Made by a program: the position numbers and the translations under genes. A DNA stretch of 64,000 bases from Oncomelania hupensis (taxonomy: Eukaryota > Mollusca > Gastropoda > Littorinimorpha > Pomatiopsidae): NCBI GenBank assembly GCA_036898135.1, contig CM072512.1, positions 19,820,118-19,884,117 on the forward strand, given 5' to 3'. Of the stretch, positions 37,243 to 49,317 are shown piece after piece (position 1 is the stretch's first letter; the number at the start of each line of letters is the position of its first letter). Below the pieces are notes generated by a model. The model was given only the letters and a program-made list of their open reading frames with translations. It was not told the origin of the DNA and did not search any database.

Positions 37243-38781
37243 TGTCACGTGGGGTTTATGGGCTCTGCACAATGGAATTATGGACCCTCACGTTTATTCG
37301 GTGGGAACTGCTAGTAGGTCACCCTATGAATTACTTTAATAAATTTATTTGTTCAGCTCGTTCTGTGTTAAGGTTGGGGTACAGAAATAGATAGAAAAAT
37401 GGTAAAAGAATACTGTCACACTAGCTTTCACACGGCTATGAATCATATGTAGTCCAGCCACTTGATAACAGTTAAAATCACACATTTATTTCTTCTACTC
37501 TATACAAGGTTCTCTAAGTACTAATCTAACTTAAAAAGTCTCAGTCACTGCTAATAGTTCGATCGCTGATAGTCTAGTATAGGCAGCTGTTTTTTCTTCC
37601 TCGGGCACTTTGCTATAATATTTCATGTAGATTTGGACTACTGTGGTCCGTTTTACAGTTTCTGAAGAGTTGGACTACTGTGGTCCTGCTATGATCAGTT
37701 TAAGTGCACCTTGGCGTGTTCACTTAACTGCTAGATGGAGCGTGCGAAGTCCTTCTGTGAGGTAGCTTCTGGTCCACCTGGGTAGTTGTGTAGTTGGGTT
37801 CCCTTGCCACGCTGTGGGGTCTTGTAGGGGGTTTTTCAAGGTAGCTCTTTCCGGCTTGTGCGGCAGAGTCTCCTCAACCAACTGGTCGTTTCTGTGGAGT
37901 GGGGATAGCTCGGGATAGCTCGGGATAGCTCGCCTGCTCGTCTGTAATATAAGAGACGAAATTCTGCACAACCCTGAATAATCGGTTTGTGCAGAGCGTC
38001 TCACTGAAAGCCAAAGTAGCCCTCAGTGATAGCTCCACATCTCTATACATAAGCGACGAACATTCTGCTACTTCCGGGTTCCACTGGAATCTCAACTCTA
38101 AATTCCTATACATACATAAATATAAATCGTGTCTAACTATACACATACAGAATTAATAATAATATAAACATTCAGTGGTACAGCCACTGGTCTGCAAACA
38201 TACATATAAGTTAAACAACAGTGGTTCCGTACGGGATACAACATGGCGGCGCAACCGGTCGTGTTTCGCCTCGTGGTAGGCTCTTCCACGTGGTACGGCA
38301 AATTCGGATTAACAATTCACATTTATGCATAGCAAATTCCACAAACATAATTTCAACAATAATATAAATATATCACGATGAAACAGAAGGGTGTTCATTT
38401 ACCTGTCTGACAAGTTCAGGCCCGTTGTGACTTGAGAGAATTCTAAGATTCCTAAGTCCTGCTTCCTGGTCTATGAGTGTAGAGATTTCTCTAGCTGTGG
38501 AGATGTTGCCTCTACCTCGTCTCACACACGACTGATCCAAACTGCGCTAAGATCTGACACAGTCAGAACTGCTCTACCCACTGAGCCTGCTCTGATTGGT
38601 TAAAACGGTCCGATTCAAAGCTCAAGTGCTGACTCACTGCGCTAGCGTGGGTCGGGCTCGCGGTGTGTGGTCTGCTGTGTAATTTAATTGCTGCTGTGTT
38701 ATAGTCTAACTTCTAAAGTTACAAGTACTACACATGGCTAAATAGTCACTGGACAGAGTTAAAACTAGCCAATTCATGACA
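37243..38781 (-). mobile_element. Solo LTR (1539 bp) inserted in the CR1-like LINE
   Basis: The segment begins TGTCACGTGG and ends TTCATGACA. It therefore has TG...CA ends with a 5-bp inverted terminus (TGTCA/TGACA), and it is flanked by gtatc on both sides (37238-37242 and 38782-38786). It carries no gag or pol. A minus-strand AATAAA in its last ~250 bp (near 37487) suggests minus orientation. The terminal motif resembles the gypsy LTR at 61063-62832, but I see no strong body similarity. A grouped gggatagctc triplet repeat lies at 37910-37935. Confidence 0.85.
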
Positions 38782-38786
38782 GTATC

Positions 38787-39623
38787 CTCTTTTTGTTTGC
38801 ATGTATCTTTTAAAAGCGTTATATTTCTTTTTTATTTGTTTTGTGGCGTTCTTATTGATTCATTTTGGCGAGACCTTTTTCCAGCTTGATTCTGAGCCAT
38901 TTTCCCATTCTTTGATGAATACAATTTTTTAGTTTTGTCCAAAAAATATTTACGTCGGTGTCATAAAAATCACTCGCCTTTGCTGTAGAAACTAACTTTC
39001 TTAGTCTGTCATAGTCCTCCTTCCCAAGATTAAAACTATAATGATTTCCACTAAGGTTTATTTCGATTGTAGGAACCGTACCAATAGATTAAAAACAAGT
39101 GTATCGTGATCACTTTTACCAAAGGGTGAGAAATCTGCACCTCTGTCACCAAAGATTCATCGTTTACCAAGACCCAGTCACACAGTGTTGAATTCTGACC
39201 CTGTCGTCTTCTTGTAGGGTGTAAAACGTTCTGTATAAGATAAGCATCCCTCACATGCTCTACTGTTTCATTATCCTTTGAATCTGTCCACTTTCCATCC
39301 CACTTTACAGATAAAAAATTAAAATCCCCTCCTACGCATATTTTACTGTACTTCTGAATATGTTCTGACTTGAGCATTTCAAACAATTTCCTATTGTTTT
39401 CTTCTGTACTGGGGCTTCCGTAAATACAACCAAATACGTCATCCTTCTGTGCACTTTTAACTTTACACCAAACGCTCTCTTGAAATCCATAGCTATAAAT
39501 TCCATCATCTTCTTTTATTTCTTCAGCATTTAACAACTGTCTTACGCGGTTGGTTTCTATAACATTCGCCCAGCACTGCAAGTTGAAGAAAATAGTTAGA
39601 AGAACAGTGTGATTGGTTGGCAT
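38787..39623 (-). pseudogene. CR1-like LINE endonuclease (EEP family) part
   Basis: This is the apurinic-type endonuclease that nicks target DNA for LINE insertion. The frame at 39623-39051 reads VFGCIYGSPSTEENNRKLFE, then KICVGGDFNFLSVKWDGKW with the GGDFN motif. RDAYLIQNVLHPTRRRQGQN and LCDWVLVNDESLVTEVQI follow. The catalytic SDH triad residue pair is found only in another frame (KSDHDTLVFNL, near 39090-39130), so a one-base frameshift has broken the domain just before it. The N-terminal third of the domain is missing, which means the element is 5'-truncated at about 39560-39623. About 260 bp of linker towards the reverse transcriptase follow. The ORF is not functional. Confidence 0.85.
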
Positions 39624-42399
39624 TAGAGGTCTTTGCTAGTGCTACAATCTTTGCAGAGGAAAAAGAAGAGTTTTACTTTTGTACTATTTTGGAGCTTTTC
39701 TTCGGTGATTGTAGAGAGTAGATTCATAAGTAGAAGAAGGAAGTGGATTAGGTGGGTTGATAATTGGTACAGTAAAACTGTTTATTGAGAAAGTATGAAC
39801 TAGACAAATCGTTCTGGCAGACTCGACTGTCCTGGGGCACGTAGACTTTGCTATTGGAAAGTTGTTGACGAGCCTGCTGGACTGTACAAATTGTGTGTAT
39901 TTAATTAGTTCGAGACCACCGGTATTTTAAAGTTTGCTTGGTGGCTTATTGTAGGTGATGTTCAGATGTTCTATTAAAGGAGAGTTTATTTCACTTTGGG
40001 ATGTTTAATTTGTATTTGCTGCAGACCAAATAAAAATCGATCTGGCCGATGGGACGAGGATGTTATTTAGCAAAGTGATTACATCTCATTCCTAGTTTTA
40101 TTATTGGTAGGAATTGGAATAAATGAATGAAAATGTATTAAGCGCATAGACACATTTCCACACACCCACACACAATTACACACGCACATAAACATGATCA
40201 CAGTGCTGGGGGAGGCATGGGGAGAGGGTAAAAGAGTAAAGGAGGGGTAAGGGTGGGCGGATTGAACCGTAAATTTAACAATCAATCGATAAGTTTAGTC
40301 AACCAGGCAAAACGGGCAGTTTTAGAGTAACATTATAGAAACGATTGAAGTGTGAGAGAATGGAGTCTCAATCTCGTGAGAGGGGGATTGAGCTCATCTA
40401 TTGACGTAATCTAGAGGATTTATTCTTCCTAGTGAGCTAATGTAACCCACAAGAATCAACAGCACGCCACAAAAAAACACAAGTATGCCATTACCAAGAT
40501 TGTTATCTGTTATTAAACAGTTTCACTTCAGTGGGGCATGATGCCCTGGTCTGCCAACCACCTATTGAGCTATTTTCAGATAGAGTGGGAGGGAAAGGGG
40601 AGGGAAAAAAAGTTAGAGGAGGTATGGAGGAGGGAGAGAGATGAGGGGTGGAGTAGGGGGATGAAGGCGATGGTCATGAGTGCCTGTTTTGCAAACCATT
40701 TATAGCTTATTATTGTGGGAGGGAGAGAATGTAGGTCATTTGAAAATACAGCGGGCTACTCGGTAATCCCAGACAGACAGGCGGACACGTATTATTTGCG
40801 GATATTAATAAATTTCCACCCGTGTCCGCAAAGTATACTGTCGAAAACGCACATCAGCGTTTCTCCGTGGACACCACTAGAGGAGTGTGCTACAAAATGC
40901 ATGAGTATGTTTAATCACGTATAACGTTACGGCTAGAGTTGCATGGCTGATGGTTGTTTCCTCATTTGTAATGTTTGTCTTGGGTTTCAGAAGGCGCTGT
41001 TGTTGTGAAATTGGTGAACTCGAGACAACCTGTCAGTTGAAATTGATTAGTTTTAAATGTTTTATGACATCAATGAAAGACAGGTAACTAAAAACATATT
41101 TATTACACAAGATGAAATGGAAGAATATTTCATTTGTATAACTACGTTCTGTCCTTTAATGCTCCTGCCAGCAGAATTCCTCTCTTAACTTTCATTTCAA
41201 CAAGGAAACACATATCTATCAAACAAAACAAGCTCAAAGAGCAGGATCAGCTACCTATACATAAATCAGCAAAGTCTGCAGATCTCACACACTCGCACAT
41301 CCCATCCTCATCGATCACTTACACGCACTTTCCATCGCCTCCTCCCATCGGTAATATACCGACGTATAGTATGTATGTGTCGGCGATGGTGGGAAAGGGG
41401 AAAAGCGCTCAATGTGAGTGCGTGTATTTTCGTTTGCTTTTAGTGGCGGATCATCGCTTTCGCTAGCTAAAGGAATGAACGACCTTTAGAAGTCCGCCAC
41501 AGATGTGATAGGCCTGACCTCCATCCGGAATCGATTTCTCCTTGTAATCCATCCTCTTGCCACAGGAAGGCAAAGCTTGGATGTAACGATGAAGCAGCAA
41601 AGGAGGTAGCGGGTATTTGAGACTGGGCTTTGAATTTTGTTTGGGATCGGGTGGAGGTGGGGTTTGCAGCAAGATACTGACATATTGTATAGTCTTGCAA
41701 CCAGCCAGAGATAGAAAGAAAGAATGTGTGTGTGTGTGTGTGCGTGCGTGTGTGTGTGTAAGAGGGAGAGAGAGAGCGAGAGAGAGAGAGAGAGAGAGAG
41801 AGAATGGGATGGAGGGGGGGTCGTTTAGTTGTTAAATCAAGGAAGCCGAAACCTCGGTAATCACTTTCACTCGAATAGAATTTAAATTTCTCGGTATGAA
41901 TCTGTGAGTTAGATAGATTGAAATACATCGCAGTCCGTTTGGTGGCGTTCGAGTGTTTGTTTGATAAGGGATAGCTTATTGATTCAATTGGATTTGACAG
42001 AGTGACTTCTAGGTAAATGAGCCGATGGACGCTTTGCTCACGCATCAATTTGGAACAGGGGTCGAGAAATACGATCGATTGGAAACATCCGGTGTAAAAT
42101 TTTGTTCAATGGGCTGTACATTACTATAGTGTATCCAAGAATGCAATGTGAGAAGAGTACAGAATAAGAAAACTTCGCTCTTTTAAGAAGTATTTGTCAC
42201 GTTTTACGAGGAGAATGTCGGATTGTGGTTGCAGTCTCAGTCCCTTTGGAAAGAGCTTGGGCGCACATCTCTTAGTCTTGGTATTCTTCTACTTTCTATT
42301 TTTTTTTAATTGAGAAAAAAACTCACAAACAACAACAACAAACCAACCCACCACTCACACCAACAACACATCATAGTTAAAACAACACTTATTGCAGAG
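39624..42399. other. No supported gene
   Basis: Contains (TG)n then (GA)n at 41724-41805. Open frames near it are microsatellite-driven. Confidence 0.5.
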
Positions 42400-42455
42400 T
42401 GGTCCAGAGTCGGCTTTTAATTTAGCAGTCCGCTGGACTCTATTAACATTGAATA
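42400..42455 (+). repeat. Isolated retroposon 3' tail variant
   Basis: Reads gtggtccagagtcggctttt, then agcagtccgctggactctat, a divergent form of the tail at 8238-8312 and 25661-25713. Confidence 0.55.
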
Positions 42456-42546
42456 TCTAATCAAATTATTGCAGAGGTCGGTCATTAGTTTTGCTCCGAA
42501 AAATATTGCTATAGAATTCACCGGTTGGTTTGTTTGTTTGTATGTA

Positions 42547-43049
42547 GTCTACATTCCAAAGTAAGACTGCTGCGCTCCCTTGTCATCTCCATCTTCCTAT
42601 ATGCTTGCGAAGCATGGACCCTCACAGCAGATCTCCAACGAAGAATACAAAGCATGGAGATGAGGTGCTACAGAAGACTTCTGGGCATTTCCTATACCCA
42701 ACACATCACCAACGATGAAGTCCGACAGACCATCACACAAGGGGTGAAGCCATTGGACAACAAGATGACCTGCTCACAGTGATGAAGAAACGAAAACTCC
42801 GATGGTATGGTCACGTCACCAGATCATCAGGCCTTGCAAAGACTATTCTGCAAGGCACAGTGCAAGGAGGTAGAAGAAGAGGGAGACCAAAAAAGAGGTG
42901 GGAGGACAACATTTGAGAATGGACTGGTCTGACACTGAGCGAAGCCATCAGGGCTGCTGAGGACAGAAAAAGATGGAGTATGCTGGTTAAACGATCATCT
43001 GTGGTGCCCTTACGACCTCAGGGTTACGGGACAGGATAGGATAGGATAG
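42547..43049 (+). mobile_element. LINE L2 family, ~500-bp 3' fragment with 7-bp target duplication
   Basis: Colinear with the C-terminal 165 codons of the 53504-54430 ORF (SKVRLLRSLVISIFLYACEA onward). It has an extra insertion (ggggtgaagccattgg near 42740) and at least one stop (tgagaatgg at 42914). It ends (GGATA)n. The flanks share gtatgta (42540-42546 and 43050-43056). Confidence 0.9.
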
Positions 43050-43056
43050 GTATGTA

Positions 43057-43995
43057 ATCTTTGCATAAATGTGTGGAATGTTCTTTGCAACGGATGTTTG
43101 TTGTTGTCATCTTCGCATAATTTAACTGCGATGCATATGAGGTAAGTGATTAAGGTAGGAATTCCCGGTGCAGACTCCAGCCCTGTGAGCTCCCAGAGTA
43201 AATGGCCTGCTGATGTTGACAGCTGGGTCGCGGTGAGTGGTGTTTGAGCGTTTTCTGTGGACATGGTAATGGGAGCCAGCTCTTTCGACCAGCTGCAGTC
43301 AGTGCAGAGCTAGCCGTGATTGTTTTAATTATACTGTAGAAAAATCACTGACAGACGGGATTAGTTGTAACTGTTATAATAATGCTGCAAAATGGATAGA
43401 CAGATGGGATTTTAAATCAATCGATGTACAAGTAAGTTGACCTTTATGATTTCTGCTGGAAGTTTACACCACTGTGTAAAATGTTTGTTTACTGAAGATA
43501 GTTTTTATTTATTTATTTAGGCCTATTTATTTATTTCTTTCTTTATTTATTTTAATCATTTAATATGAGGGGTTCCCTTTTCGAGAAATATACTTTAAAG
43601 TTGTTGTTGTCGTTACGTATTCATCGTTACCGTTGCAGGCATTTTGTAACTCTAACAAATTTCACCTTTCGAATTCCTTAACGAAAGTTGTCTGCTTCAT
43701 ATCAGCACCATAGATAAGTGATGATTCAGCTTTGTAAACCGGCCAGTTATGATATGAATCGATGTCGTTAATTTTCTTTTAATCTTCTCCTGACGTTGAC
43801 GCTGCCAGGTTGCAGCAGTTGTGATAAATCACGGTTATATTTTCCTTTTTGCGTGCTCCTGGCGTTAAACCATTTCATGAGGAAAGAGATTTAACACCTC
43901 GTGCTATGAAGGTGGTGGAGTGGGATTGTATGTTTATCTTGTGTTCATTGAAACTGTATGGTGCAAGAAGTGGACGAGGATGAGGTGGATTGATT
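43057..43995. other. No supported gene
   Basis: AT-rich with tttattta-type runs at 43505-43560. Nothing else is recognised. Confidence 0.45.
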
Positions 43996-44492
43996 ACAAA
44001 AGATCTGCTGAAACAACCCTAGTGGTAAAACTGAAAGCTCTCCACCAGCCAGTCACTTTACAATAAAGACATCCCACGCAGGGGACGCTGAGGCTGTACT
44101 CTAATTTTTTGAACTACCGTTTACAAAAACAAAATAGAATACAAACATCATTATAAATTATCAACAAAACACATACATATAAAATGCCTACATTGCTAAA
44201 TAATAACATCATAGGAAGCCCTAATGACCACCTGGCAGAAAGCGTCCAATATTCCTAAGCTGATCCAACAGACCTCACACACAAATGAGGAGTCTTGTCC
44301 TGGAAGAGTTTTCAAGAAAAAAGGTAGATGACTGGTCTAGCGAAGAAGAAGATAGTATAGCAGATTGATAGAACAGAGCAGGAATGAGAAAGAGCAATTG
44401 AGAAAGACAGCGACAGTGGGAATTTAAAGCACTAAATTTCCAGAAAGTGTGGATACTATTTATACTGAAACCCCCGGCACCCCAACGGGGGT
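43996..44492 (-). repeat. Family B interspersed repeat, inverted, 3' tail missing
   Basis: On the minus strand it starts cacccccgttggggtgccgg, then gtttcagtataaatag, and runs colinearly with 50078-50580. It stops at the cagatcttttgt block, so the common gtggtcctgattc tail is absent. Confidence 0.8.
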
Positions 44493-44788
44493 GATTGATT
44501 AATTTACTCAGTGGTATTTGATACCTGAAGCTGAATAATGATACCGTCTATGGGGACGGGGTGGAGAAAGAGGGAGAAGGGGGAGTGGGAGAGGAGGGAG
44601 GTGAGATGCGTGGTCGTAAGTGCTCAAGGAAACTAGATGTAGTGACGGATCATATGTTTCCATAACTTTTTGCGGGTCACAGATGGATCTTCAGTCGTCT
44701 TAAACCTACAGAGCCTTAATACTTTCGAGTCTTCATGTTAACAAAAAAAGTACAGAGTGCCAAAGTTCAAGAAAACACCTCCAGTCAC

Positions 44789-44827
<39 letters not shown>

Positions 44828-47150
44828 TTCTCTCTCTCTCTTTCTCTCTCTGTGTGTGTTTGTGTTTGGGTGTCTGTATATGGAACAGTCTATAATGCAT
44901 GGGAACGATGTGTTCGAACCACAGCTGTTGAACAACTGTTTCATTATCTTTTGTGGAGTACAGGAGTAACGATAGAGCGCTTGTTTTGACATAGTGTATC
45001 TCAGCCAGTTTGGCGAAAAACTAACATGACAGCAAGTTATAGATGTAGCCTGTTCCTTCTAAAATAGCACAATTTTCCTAAAGCTGGCCAGTTCTTTCTA
45101 TAATAATACTAAGTTTTACGCATCTTGGTGTTCCTGTAGCAGACCCTAGAAACATTATTATAGTAGAAAGGCATTTTCTTCAGTCAGTTATAAAAGATAT
45201 TGGTGTCAGTGGTGTTTTTGGTGTTGCTTTCCTCTCGGTCCATTATTCACAATAAAGTAGTCTTGAAGCTTAGCGGTACCAAATTGTTTTGGAAGCAGGA
45301 GATGTAGCAACATTATTATTTTTACGAAGAATGGTAAGTGAACAGAGTAACCTCATCTGTTCCGGATGCTATTACAGGAAAAAGGAATCGAACGGAAATA
45401 ATATAGTTCTAACAATTTTGATTATCGCACCCTTTATTCTCAATTTGTGAGTGGACAGAAGAAGTTCAATTTCTTTAGTTTTGTGGGATTCGCTGATTCT
45501 GTTTCTCGGTCGGCATTTCCATCGTTTTCTGATTTGGTCTACCTTTTCTAGTCTTTTTCCATAGTTTGTCCTGTATCACAAGTTAGCTTTCAAACAAAAC
45601 CGACTGGCAACACTCATGCGCACGATCCAAACACCAACAGAGTAGGTTTGACAATTTATAAGATTTTAATTATTCATCCACTTTTTAAACAGATAATCAA
45701 AATAAATCAACTCCTCCACTCTCTTCCAAAGTTTAAAGTCTTTAGGAAGGGTCTCGCTGAAACCTTCCACTAGAAAACAGGTTCTCCTTTAAGCAAATGT
45801 TTACAGTCCAAAGTGAACACAGAAGTAATGAGTCTCCTGCCTGAACTTCCCCAGAAAACGTAGAAGGTTAGGTTAGGTAGATAGATTAAAGTCCCACGTC
45901 ACATATAGCGAATAGGGGATTGGGAAAGGGGGGGGGGGGGGAAAAGGCCGATAGCGTTTTACTCAGCTTTTATATATACAGGTTCGCACAAGGTCCAACA
46001 CAGTTCCCAACACGCATAAATTACTTTCTTGTTCTTCGACGGTGTGATTGTCCTTAGTACCACCACGACAGACCCGCTGTAAGGCCTCACGTCGGTTTTC
46101 ACCAGGCTGGATCCCTCTCAGTTTCAGACAGGAAAAGAGAAAGAAAAGAGGCCTACATGGTCAAGATTAGTACGAAAAAGTCTAATAGCGCAGCGTCCGA
46201 ATCTGCATCTCCGCCACCGAGCTCGCACGGGGAAGGAGAGGGGAAACTCATACTTACACTATTCAAAAATAGTATTAGTTGTAAAACTAGCATGAACAAT
46301 AGCTGTTAATTCTAAGCAGTTCGTTCTTCAACGCAGTACTAAAAATGGATTAATTAATTAATTAATTAACCAATCAATAAATTCTTCTCAATCTTATAAT
46401 TTATCAAACATTAACTTTCCCTTACATTAAAGTAAATTTCTCACTCAAAGAAAACGTTTGGCATATTCAAATACTTAACAAAACTAACTCACGAACATAA
46501 TTGAAGATGAAAATAATTATTAATATTTACAGGCAAGACTGTCATCCGTCCATAAGCACAATGAGTCCTCTCGCGATTTTACCGGCAGTTACGCGCTAAC
46601 TACCCCCCCCCCCCCCCTTAAAAAGAAAAAGAAAAAGAAAAAAAGCGACAACACGGAAATAAATATTTTCTTACCCCAAATGGACCTTTGATAGGACTCG
46701 TCTACGGTTACGAGTTACCAAAGTCTTCTGACCACACAGCTGCTTCAGGTCAAGATACCCCCATGAGGGCACATTCCTCCAAGTGTGGTCAAACTTCTGC
46801 TACAAGCCTCCACACCCAAACCTTTTCCCCTTCTTCCCAACCTTCTTCACAAGTCGAGAAACAGATGAGGAATTACAACTAGGTTAGCTAACTATAATAG
46901 GAGTTCGCTCTAAATCTTGGACGATTGCACTTTTCCCGCACGTGCAAAGTACGAAAATTATTCTATAATCGCTATTTTCAAACAACAGGAACTGAAAACA
47001 ACCTAGAGCCGTGTCACGCAATGATACTAATATGAATACACCACCCCCTTCTTTATCCACCCTGCAACAGTCTAGCTTACTGGTATTTATCCACAGGCGC
47101 TGAAATCCAATTGTCCACGACATGCTGTTGTATTTCTTTGATTCCCATAG
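44493..47150. other. No supported gene
   Basis: Holds (GTCT)n/(TC)n/(TG)n at 44789-44870, a G-run at 45928-45940, and a C-run at 46606-46618. No coding family is recognised. Confidence 0.5.
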
Positions 47151-47205
47151 ATTTCAAAGGGAGCGTGTGAGTCAAATGGGCTTTGCCCCTTTTAGGTTTT
47201 CGCTC
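47151..47205 (+). repeat. Family A terminal fragment
   Basis: Reads gggagcgtgtgagtcaaatg, then ggctttgcccctttta, matching the right end of family A (7497-7530, 13145-13180, 24340-24375). Confidence 0.65.
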
Positions 47206-47214
47206 TTAGCAATA

Positions 47215-47526
47215 CTAGAGCTTAAAGTACGTCTGTCCCTGCCAGTTAATGACATTTAGTAAATGAGCGGAAGCTGCTTGCCGCTCCGCGTCGTGTACCT
47301 CAGGGTAAACATTGCTGTAGGAGACGGCAGGCAGCTCGTTGTTTGGATACTGGGTAGAGGTCGAAGGCTGTGCGTGTAAGATGACAATGACGGAGTGGCT
47401 CAGTCGTGTCTGTCCTTCTTTTCCTTCTGCCGTGCCGTTTTGCAACAGGTGACTGTAAATAAACAGCATGCAGCGGGTCTGCGATGACGAAACGTACTGG
47501 CTGAATTCGACTTCGGTGGTGGACAT
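47215..47526 (-). CDS. Hypothetical 103-codon ORF, possible host exon
   Basis: I do not recognise this protein. It starts at a genuine ATG (MSTTEVEFSQYVSSSQTRCM) and ends VINWQGQTYFKL. It stands out from the surrounding random frames by a balanced amino-acid composition, third codon positions rich in G or C, and a location outside the recognised repeats. No signal peptide, membrane segment or known motif is evident. The start lies in TTAGGTATGTCC, which also looks like a splice donor, so an exon boundary could be there instead. An overlapping frame on the same strand (47300-47611) is equally long, which weakens the case. It is either one exon of a host gene on the minus strand or chance. Confidence 0.25.
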   Translation of the reverse strand: MSTTEVEFSQYVSSSQTRCMLFIYSHLLQNGTAEGKEGQTRLSHSVIVILHAQPSTSTQYPNNELPAVSYSNVYPEVHDAERQAASAHLLNVINWQGQTYFKL

Positions 47527-48877
47527 ACCTAATACAGTAACAGTGTGCAGTTACGAAGCCCTGAAACTCGTGGTCCAGTGTATTCTCACTTTTTTGCCTC
47601 CATACCATCATTGATTTTTATGTTGTATTTATATGTTACTGTGTTAGTCGACTACACCGATTGCGCTGAGAGCGAAAGCCTTTGGCGCAAGAAGCTGTTT
47701 CAGCGTATTGATTCAGGCGCGTTTTGTCCACACGAGGACGGGTCCCGCGCCGTTTGCTGGAGGGGTATGATTCCTGCTCCATTCAATGATGCCACATCTC
47801 TCCAGTACCTTCTAGTCTTGTCATAAGTGTGGTAGAAAGTGGATATTCCTCCGTCCTTCACAATCGATTGATCTGTGCTTGAATTGATCGCGCACTGCCC
47901 GATGGATCTCCCGAGTAGTTGATCAGTACGCCGGGTGCTAGGAGGAGAAATTTGCGCAATGCGTGTCGCAGACCTCCTGCTCCGCCACGCCCCTCTACTC
48001 ACCGAGTAAACACTCGCGCTGAAGAAAACGAATAAAGAAGGGTGCGAATGTGTGCATACTCTAGTAAATCGAATTATCGATATTGCGTTGTAACGGCGGC
48101 AGCTGGTGAGGGTATGCAGGATGTCGGAAAATGTCTTCATTCCTCTCCCGCGTCCAGCGAGGAACGACTTCGATGAGCCGTAATTTGAAAAGAAGACTAC
48201 AACTAGCGTACGCTTCACCACACATTTCCTTCTTGCCTTTCACACAGTGTACTTTAACTTTCGTTCAATACCTCCATTCTTTTATGAACAACGAGGCATA
48301 ACAGTTTGGTGACGTGTGAAGTTTTGGTGTAGAGAGTGTGGTACTGGTGGATGAGCACTGAGAGAAAAGTACAAAATCTTTGCCGGAGGTTTTTTTTGTG
48401 GCAAAACTTTCTTATTTATAATAGGAGAATTACAAGGCGGGCAACAATCACAAGACTAGCAAACAGAAAGTTGAATAACACGTGGGATCGGAACAGTTCG
48501 ATAAAGCAATGAAGACACAGAGACGACCGCTTCCTACAACATAGTATGTGTGGCCAGAGGCAAAGAAGCGAGCATGTGTACGCTGACCATAATGGACAGT
48601 GACCCACAGTGAGTGATGCAGACGCGCACCGTAGGAGGTGGAGCTCCGGGGTCGTCGCTGTTTGTTCTGCATTGCTTTGATGGTCTCTTAATTAGACAGC
48701 GGTGGCCAGTCTTCGGTCTTGCTCCTTGCTGATTGTCGTGTGTTCTACTTGGAATTGGCTGGGAGATGTTATGATGGACACGAACGAGAACTTAAATATT
48801 CGTTGTTGAAACTCGTTCTACTGCCATTGCATTTGACTGAGCTGCTTACAACTCGTAGTGTGAACTTCGCTTTAAAA
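47527..48877. other. No supported gene; less AT-rich segment
   Basis: The stretch looks richer in G+C and CpG than its surroundings and has several moderate frames on the minus strand (for example 47700-48221) with no recognisable family. It could hold a promoter or 5' exon, but no signal proves it. Confidence 0.35.
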
Positions 48878-49317
48878 CACGTGTACTGAACGTGAGGAAA
48901 AGGAAAGTTTTTAACACATGTGACTCTGACTCTGGCGTTGTACTTTATTGTTGCAAAATGATGCTTGCATCGTTTGGCACATAGTGCAGGGAATTCACAA
49001 CCTCCCTTTCTACCCGGTTCTTGGATTACACCTTTGATTGATGTAGCAGATATCTGGCGTTCACTTTACAATACCCATACAATAACGCGATGCCTTAGAA
49101 CACGTGAACTGAAGGTGGGGGAAAGGAAAATTTTCAACACATAAGTGTGACTCTGACTTTGGCGTTGTGTTTTATTGTTGCAAAGTGATGTTTGCATTGC
49201 ATGGCATATAGTGCAGGGAATTGACTACCTTCCTTTCCACCTGTGCTTTGAGTACACAATTGATTGATATAGCAGATATATGGCGTTCGCCTTACAGTGG
49301 CCATACAATAACGCGAA
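48878..49317 (+). repeat. Divergent tandem duplication of a ~223-bp unit
   Basis: Unit 1 starts cacgtgtactgaacgtgagg at 48878; unit 2 starts cacgtgaactgaaggtgggg at 49101. Both continue through gtgactctgactctggcgtt, tttattgttgcaaa, catagtgcagggaatt-type text and ccatacaataacgcga. By eye identity is about 80 percent or a little more, so the duplication is old. Confidence 0.85.

Larger units (their letters stand above)
33330..39623 (-). mobile_element. CR1-like LINE, 5'-truncated, decayed, split by two insertions
   Basis: Three blocks in minus-strand order encode the parts of one non-LTR polyprotein: endonuclease (38787-39623), central reverse transcriptase (36092-37237) and C-terminal reverse transcriptase (33350-34039). 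The gaps are filled by a solo LTR (37243-38781) and a palindromic element (34044-36087), each with short target duplications. Joining the outer pieces restores the expected domain order. Frameshifts and stops are present throughout, so the LINE is dead and older than both insertions. Confidence 0.85.

Noticed and set aside
41467..42048. 193-codon minus-strand frame
   Set aside because: Much of its length is Ser/Leu/Thr-rich translation of a (TG)n(GA)n microsatellite.
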